DNA of 9,692 nucleotides, taken from NCBI GenBank assembly GCA_004299495.1, contig SCPY01000085.1:1-9692 (forward strand), written 5' to 3'. Below the pieces are notes generated by a model. The model had not been told where the DNA came from. It made no database searches and saw nothing but the letters and a program-made list of their open reading frames with translations. This document shows positions 7,301 through 9,692 of the stretch, piece by piece. The translations under genes and the position numbers were made by a program. Within the stretch, counting starts at the first letter, position 1; every line of letters starts with the position of its first letter. The DNA comes from a bacterium (GTDB taxonomy: Bacteria; Omnitrophota; Gorgyraeia; Gygaellales; UBA12090).

Positions 7301-9692
7301 ATCGGGAATAAAACTGTGGCGGAAAACACGGCTTTAACCTTTACCATAAGCGCGACAGACGCTGACGGCGACGCGTTGACTTATTCCGCCAGCGGCTTGC
7401 CGACAGGCGCGGCATTTAACGCCGCTACCAGGGCTTTCAGCTGGACGCCGGACTATGCCCAGGCGGGAAGCTATAGCGTTACCTTCAGCGCCAATGACGG
7501 CAAAGGAGGGACTGCCTCCGAGACGATTGCCATTACCGTAACCAATGTCAGCCGGGCGCCGGTGCTGGCGGCAATAGGGAATAAAACCGTCAAAAGAAAT
7601 CAGCTTTTGACATTTACCCTAAGCGCCTCCGATGCCGATGGAGATACACTTACCTATACCGCGGCAAAATTGCCCGCGGGAGCTGTTTTTAGCGGGCAAA
7701 CCTTTTCCTGGACCCCTAATTCCTCTCAAAGCGGAACCTATTCCGGAGTACATTTTGAAGTAAGCGACGGCGCGCTCACAGACAGCGAGGACATTACTAT
7801 TACGGTGGCCGCTAATACTCCTCCCGGGTTAAACAAAGTCGGCAATAAAAATACCGCCGAAAGCCAAGCCCTTAGTTTTCAGGTAAGCGCGACAGATGCC
7901 GATGGCGATGCCCTCGCCTATTCAGCGGCAGGGCTGCCTTCCGGGGCGGCATTTGCCGGACAGAACTTTTCCTGGACCCCAACCTATACACAGGCCGGCA
8001 GCTACGACATCACCTTTTCTGTCAATGACGGAAACGGCGGCACAGCCAGCGATATCTCCAAGATTATTGTTACCAATACCAACCGCCCGCCTGTCCTTGC
8101 CCCGATAGGAAATAAATCAACCGACGCAAGCTCTCCGCTAAGCTTTGGCATAAGCGCCTCTGACGCCGACGGAGACGCCCTGGTATTCTCGGCGGCTAAT
8201 TTGCCCTTAGGGGCGTCGCTTAACTCCTCAACCGGAGCATTCCAGTGGACACCGTCGGCACAGGACAAGGGAAGTTTTCCCGTAACCTTTAGCGTAACCG
8301 ATACCAACAATGCCTCCGACTCGGAGGCCATCGCGATTTTAGTGGGGGAAAAGGACGCCACGCCCCCGGTTGTTAGTAACCTATTCCCGGTTAATGACGA
8401 TTTCCAGGTCCCTCTTGATACCAACATTTTCTTCCACATCAAAGATTCAGAAAAAGGGGTTGACATTTCCAGTATTTCGCTAAGCGTAAAGCGGGAGGCA
8501 GACGCCCAGGCCGCGGATATCATTCTAAACGGCCAAAACCAGCTAAGCGCCTTTCCCGGCAATGTGGCCATCAGGGGAACGCCTGCCGATTATATAGTAT
8601 TTTATGACCCGCCTAACAGCCAGGAGTATAAATTCGGCTTTGAAGAACGGGTCAGCATCAGCATCAATGCCAGGGATTTGGCCGGAAACAAAATGAATGC
8701 CTATACGGCATCCTTTACCACGATTATGATGCTTAAAGGGCCGGACCTAAAGCTGAATTCGCCCCAACCCGCGGCCGTTGGCCTATCCTCCGCGCCCATA
8801 AGCCGGGACTACTCCCGCGTTCTTATGGATAGCGCGAACACTATTTACGCGTTCTGGCAGACGGCAGACGGTCAGCTCTGGATGGCAAAATCAACTGATC
8901 TGGGAATTACTTTTGCCAAGGATGTTATGGTTGGCGACAGCTTAAAGGGCACGCACGCCAATCTCTCGGTGGCTATGGACCAGCCGGGAAACATTTACGC
9001 CCTCTGGGAGAACCAAATCGGCGGCTCAAGCCAGCTTTACTTTGGAAGAATGCCTAAAGGCGCGAGCTCTTTTGAGAGCGGCCCAATACCCATCAGCCAG
9101 CATTTAGGGCAGTTCTCAAGCCAGGCCCAGCCCTCGCTTGACGTGTCCCAGAACGGCGACATCCATATTTGCTGGGTAAACCTTAAAGATAACGCGGGGG
9201 TATATTACGCGACTTCCGGAAGTAATAATAAAGGAGAGGGCCTTTGGAATATCACCTCCGGACAGATAATCCGGATTGATGACCGCGCGGCCGCGTCTTT
9301 TGAATCTCCTTCACTAAAAGTAGGAAACAATAACCAGAACAAATATATCTGCTGGAGCGCGCTGAAAAATAATATCCGGGGCATCTATTTCAATAAGCTT
9401 GATAACAAAAATATTCGCGGATATCCCGCGGATATCCAGATAAATGACGCCTCCGGCAGCGCCATCGCCCGCAATCCGCGCTTCGCGCTTTCACCGCAAA
9501 GCACCGGCAATAACGATGAAATCTATGCCGTCTGGGAAAATGAAAACGCCTCAGACAACAACATCTTCTTCAGTAAATCTTTAAACTCGGGCGCCTCCTG
9601 GTCTAAGGATACCCAGGTCAACGAAGACGCCCAGCCTCCCCAGCCGCAAAAAGAACCGAATATTGCCGTTGACAGGGACGGCCGGGTCTATG
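4394..9692 (+). CDS. Giant secreted modular protein: beta-helix, nine Ig-like repeats, beta-propeller (3' end missing)
   Basis: At least 1766 codons are open from ATG 4394 to the right edge, so the C-terminus is missing. Residues 1-26 form a signal peptide (MNKIK, hydrophobic core, ASYA|A). Residues 28 to about 450 resemble a right-handed parallel beta-helix, opening with YYVDAS and a GDTLIIKDGVY strand and continuing with N-rich turns and short strands. A short cap (about 451-505, LWPFPNED and TLTKYIWEFLGN) leads to nine Ig/cadherin-like repeats (509-1319), each with DADGD and SWTP or NWTP signatures. An SbsA/Big-type Ig-like domain follows (about 1323-1444). From about 1455 there are five full propeller blades and the start of a sixth, with Asp-boxes at 1500-1507 and 1729-1736. 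The likely role is extracellular binding or modification of polysaccharide, or adhesion; no catalytic site was recognised. Expression is probably governed by the cyclic di-GMP riboswitch. There is no good Shine-Dalgarno sequence. Confidence 0.9.
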   Translation, partial: MNKIKILAFTAASIISILGLCPASYAATYYVDASAASDSGSGSQASPKKYIKSGIALMTGGDTLIIKDGVYTGDNNMLSSASGWEYNNIPDGTPGAYTTIRAENYLGAVIDGENARIPMYINQNSYVKFENIHFRNSGILTIGTNVIIAYSDHIKVLKCASEETYNWHFRLQYSNYVLFEDCFTWGRGAYAFVAKGASDDFTQSSHNVYRRCVARRDAHYFAPGGNNHGSFVAYYSDHNYYQNCVSIDHHYIYAGQGSDPGFVIASYYIANGGSNYNVQSSLSINEENNGMMFEAGPNNVNINNSAFLMSASGSNRGMIFRDTATTNIANSILAYAGVDALYESGNSVLQSCKNNLIFGNSVGFQDVSGTHTYNILYNNGANYVASSAGTGERTNINPLTNGLKYPVRIEAGSALAAAGEGGARSGPEILKKIGISGTLYGEAGWDTVTSENLWPFPNEDVIKQKMSAYNLHGANGARGFCAPGTTLTKYIWEFLGNTIPPEIYGATANTPPVLASIGNKSVNENIALSFALSASDADGDSLTYSAAGLPAGATLSGQTFSWTPNSTQSGSYTVTFTVNDGNGGSDSEAITITVVNVNAAPVLTAIGNKSIAENAALTFTISATDADGDTLTYSASNLPAGATFNASTKTFSWTPGYAQAGTYSAVHFQVTDGSLSASEDITITVNNANQAPALSAIGNKTVAENIALSFALSASDADGDTLTYSASSLPTGATLNSSSGAFNWTPTYAQAGSYSITLSANDGKGGTASEAITITVTNVNRAPVLTATGNKSVAENSALSFTINATDADGDTLAYSANALPAGAALNSSSGAFNWTPTYAQAGSYPITFSVSDGKGGSASEAITITVANVNRAPVLTAIGNQIVTENSTLTFTISATDADGDTLTYSASNLPTGATFNASTKTFSWTPGYAQAGIYSAARFAVTDGSLSASEDITITVNNNNRLPALTSIGNKTVAENTALTFTISATDADGDALTYSASGLPTGAAFNAATRAFSWTPDYAQAGSYSVTFSANDGKGGTASETIAITVTNVSRAPVLAAIGNKTVKRNQLLTFTLSASDADGDTLTYTAAKLPAGAVFSGQTFSWTPNSSQSGTYSGVHFEVSDGALTDSEDITITVAANTPPGLNKVGNKNTAESQALSFQVSATDADGDALAYSAAGLPSGAAFAGQNFSWTPTYTQAGSYDITFSVNDGNGGTASDISKIIVTNTNRPPVLAPIGNKSTDASSPLSFGISASDADGDALVFSAANLPLGASLNSSTGAFQWTPSAQDKGSFPVTFSVTDTNNASDSEAIAILVGEKDATPPVVSNLFPVNDDFQVPLDTNIFFHIKDSEKGVDISSISLSVKREADAQAADIILNGQNQLSAFPGNVAIRGTPADYIVFYDPPNSQEYKFGFEERVSISINARDLAGNKMNAYTASFTTIMMLKGPDLKLNSPQPAAVGLSSAPISRDYSRVLMDSANTIYAFWQTADGQLWMAKSTDLGITFAKDVMVGDSLKGTHANLSVAMDQPGNIYALWENQIGGSSQLYFGRMPKGASSFESGPIPISQHLGQFSSQAQPSLDVSQNGDIHICWVNLKDNAGVYYATSGSNNKGEGLWNITSGQIIRIDDRAAASFESPSLKVGNNNQNKYICWSALKNNIRGIYFNKLDNKNIRGYPADIQINDASGSAIARNPRFALSPQSTGNNDEIYAVWENENASDNNIFFSKSLNSGASWSKDTQVNEDAQPPQPQKEPNIAVDRDGRVY
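6185..6730 (+). repeat. Higher-order repeat copy A (units 2 and 3)
   Basis: Units 2 and 3 match units 5 and 6 at a constant offset of 819 bp, exactly three 273-bp units. Exact shared runs include 44 bp (6242-6285) and 56 bp (6314-6369) in unit 2, with good similarity continuing through the end of unit 3 (for example from 6668). This points to duplication of a multi-unit block after the basic array had formed. Confidence 0.7.
7004..7549 (+). repeat. Higher-order repeat copy B (units 5 and 6)
   Basis: Partner of the block at 6185-6730. The corresponding exact runs lie at 7061-7104 and 7133-7188, and the unit 6 match starts at 7487. Unit 5 is closest to unit 2 and unit 6 to unit 3 at the DNA level, including at synonymous sites. 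Confidence 0.7.

Larger units (their letters stand above)
5918..8350 (+). repeat. Nine in-frame tandem repeats (264-273 bp) encoding Ig/cadherin-like domains
   Basis: Units begin at 5918, 6185, 6458, 6731, 7004, 7277, 7550, 7814 and 8081. Units 2 to 6 are exactly 273 bp (91 residues); the others are 88-89 residues. Each unit runs: N-x-x-P, IGNK, an E-N segment, a strand ending in S-A-S/T-DADGD, LTYSA, LP-x-GA, S/N-WTP, a Y-x-Q-x-G-x-Y segment, DG, and a closing ITITV strand. DADGD recalls acidic calcium-binding loops of cadherin-like domains, though calcium binding is only inferred. Such arrays usually act as stiff spacers projecting a domain from the cell surface. Confidence 0.95.

Noticed and set aside
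5918..8350. CRISPR array or satellite DNA
   Set aside because: The repeats are about 273 bp, in frame throughout, and encode conserved protein domains.
8002..8571. 189-codon minus-strand reading frame
   Set aside because: It lies opposite the last Ig repeats and the SbsA-like domain. Its low-complexity content mirrors the repeat codons and gives no domain.

Overview
The window looks like part of an exopolysaccharide and protein-sorting locus from a Gram-negative-type (diderm) bacterium. An exosortase, a separate EpsI-family protein, XrtA-type polysaccharide deacetylases and an EPS-cluster GNAT protein are the usual companions in PEP-CTERM/exosortase loci. The moderate base composition, compact gene packing and very large repeat-rich secreted protein would fit an uncultivated lineage such as Omnitrophota or a deltaproteobacterial relative. 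That placement is an impression; no rRNA or other phylogenetic marker is present.

Positions 1-4166 hold five plus-strand genes packed as one apparent operon: a polysaccharide deacetylase cut by the left edge, a second and intact deacetylase of the exosortase-associated type, a double-GNAT acyltransferase-like protein, an exosortase with its Cys/Arg/His triad, and an EpsI (DUF3485) protein whose ATG overlaps the exosortase stop by one base. No promoter or terminator was seen inside the operon. It probably begins to the left of the window.

Positions 4167-4393 form the only intergenic region, and it is dense with regulation. It contains a consensus-like sigma-70 promoter (TTGACA, 17 bp, TATACT, with an extended -10 TG), then a well-conserved class I cyclic di-GMP (GEMM-I) riboswitch aptamer, then a 9-bp hairpin with a T-tract that reads as an intrinsic terminator. 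One aptamer strand can pair with the start of the terminator stem, which suggests a transcription switch.

Positions 4394-9692 are one uninterrupted open reading frame of at least 1766 codons that runs off the right edge. It encodes a giant secreted protein: signal peptide, right-handed parallel beta-helix domain, nine tandem Ig/cadherin-like repeats of about 90 residues, an SbsA/Big-type Ig-like domain, and the start of a sialidase-like beta-propeller with Asp-boxes.

Taken together, the operon would modify a surface polysaccharide and process exported proteins at the membrane. The neighbouring transcription unit makes a very large extracellular protein under cyclic di-GMP control. Whether that protein is itself an exosortase substrate depends on its C-terminus, which lies outside the window.
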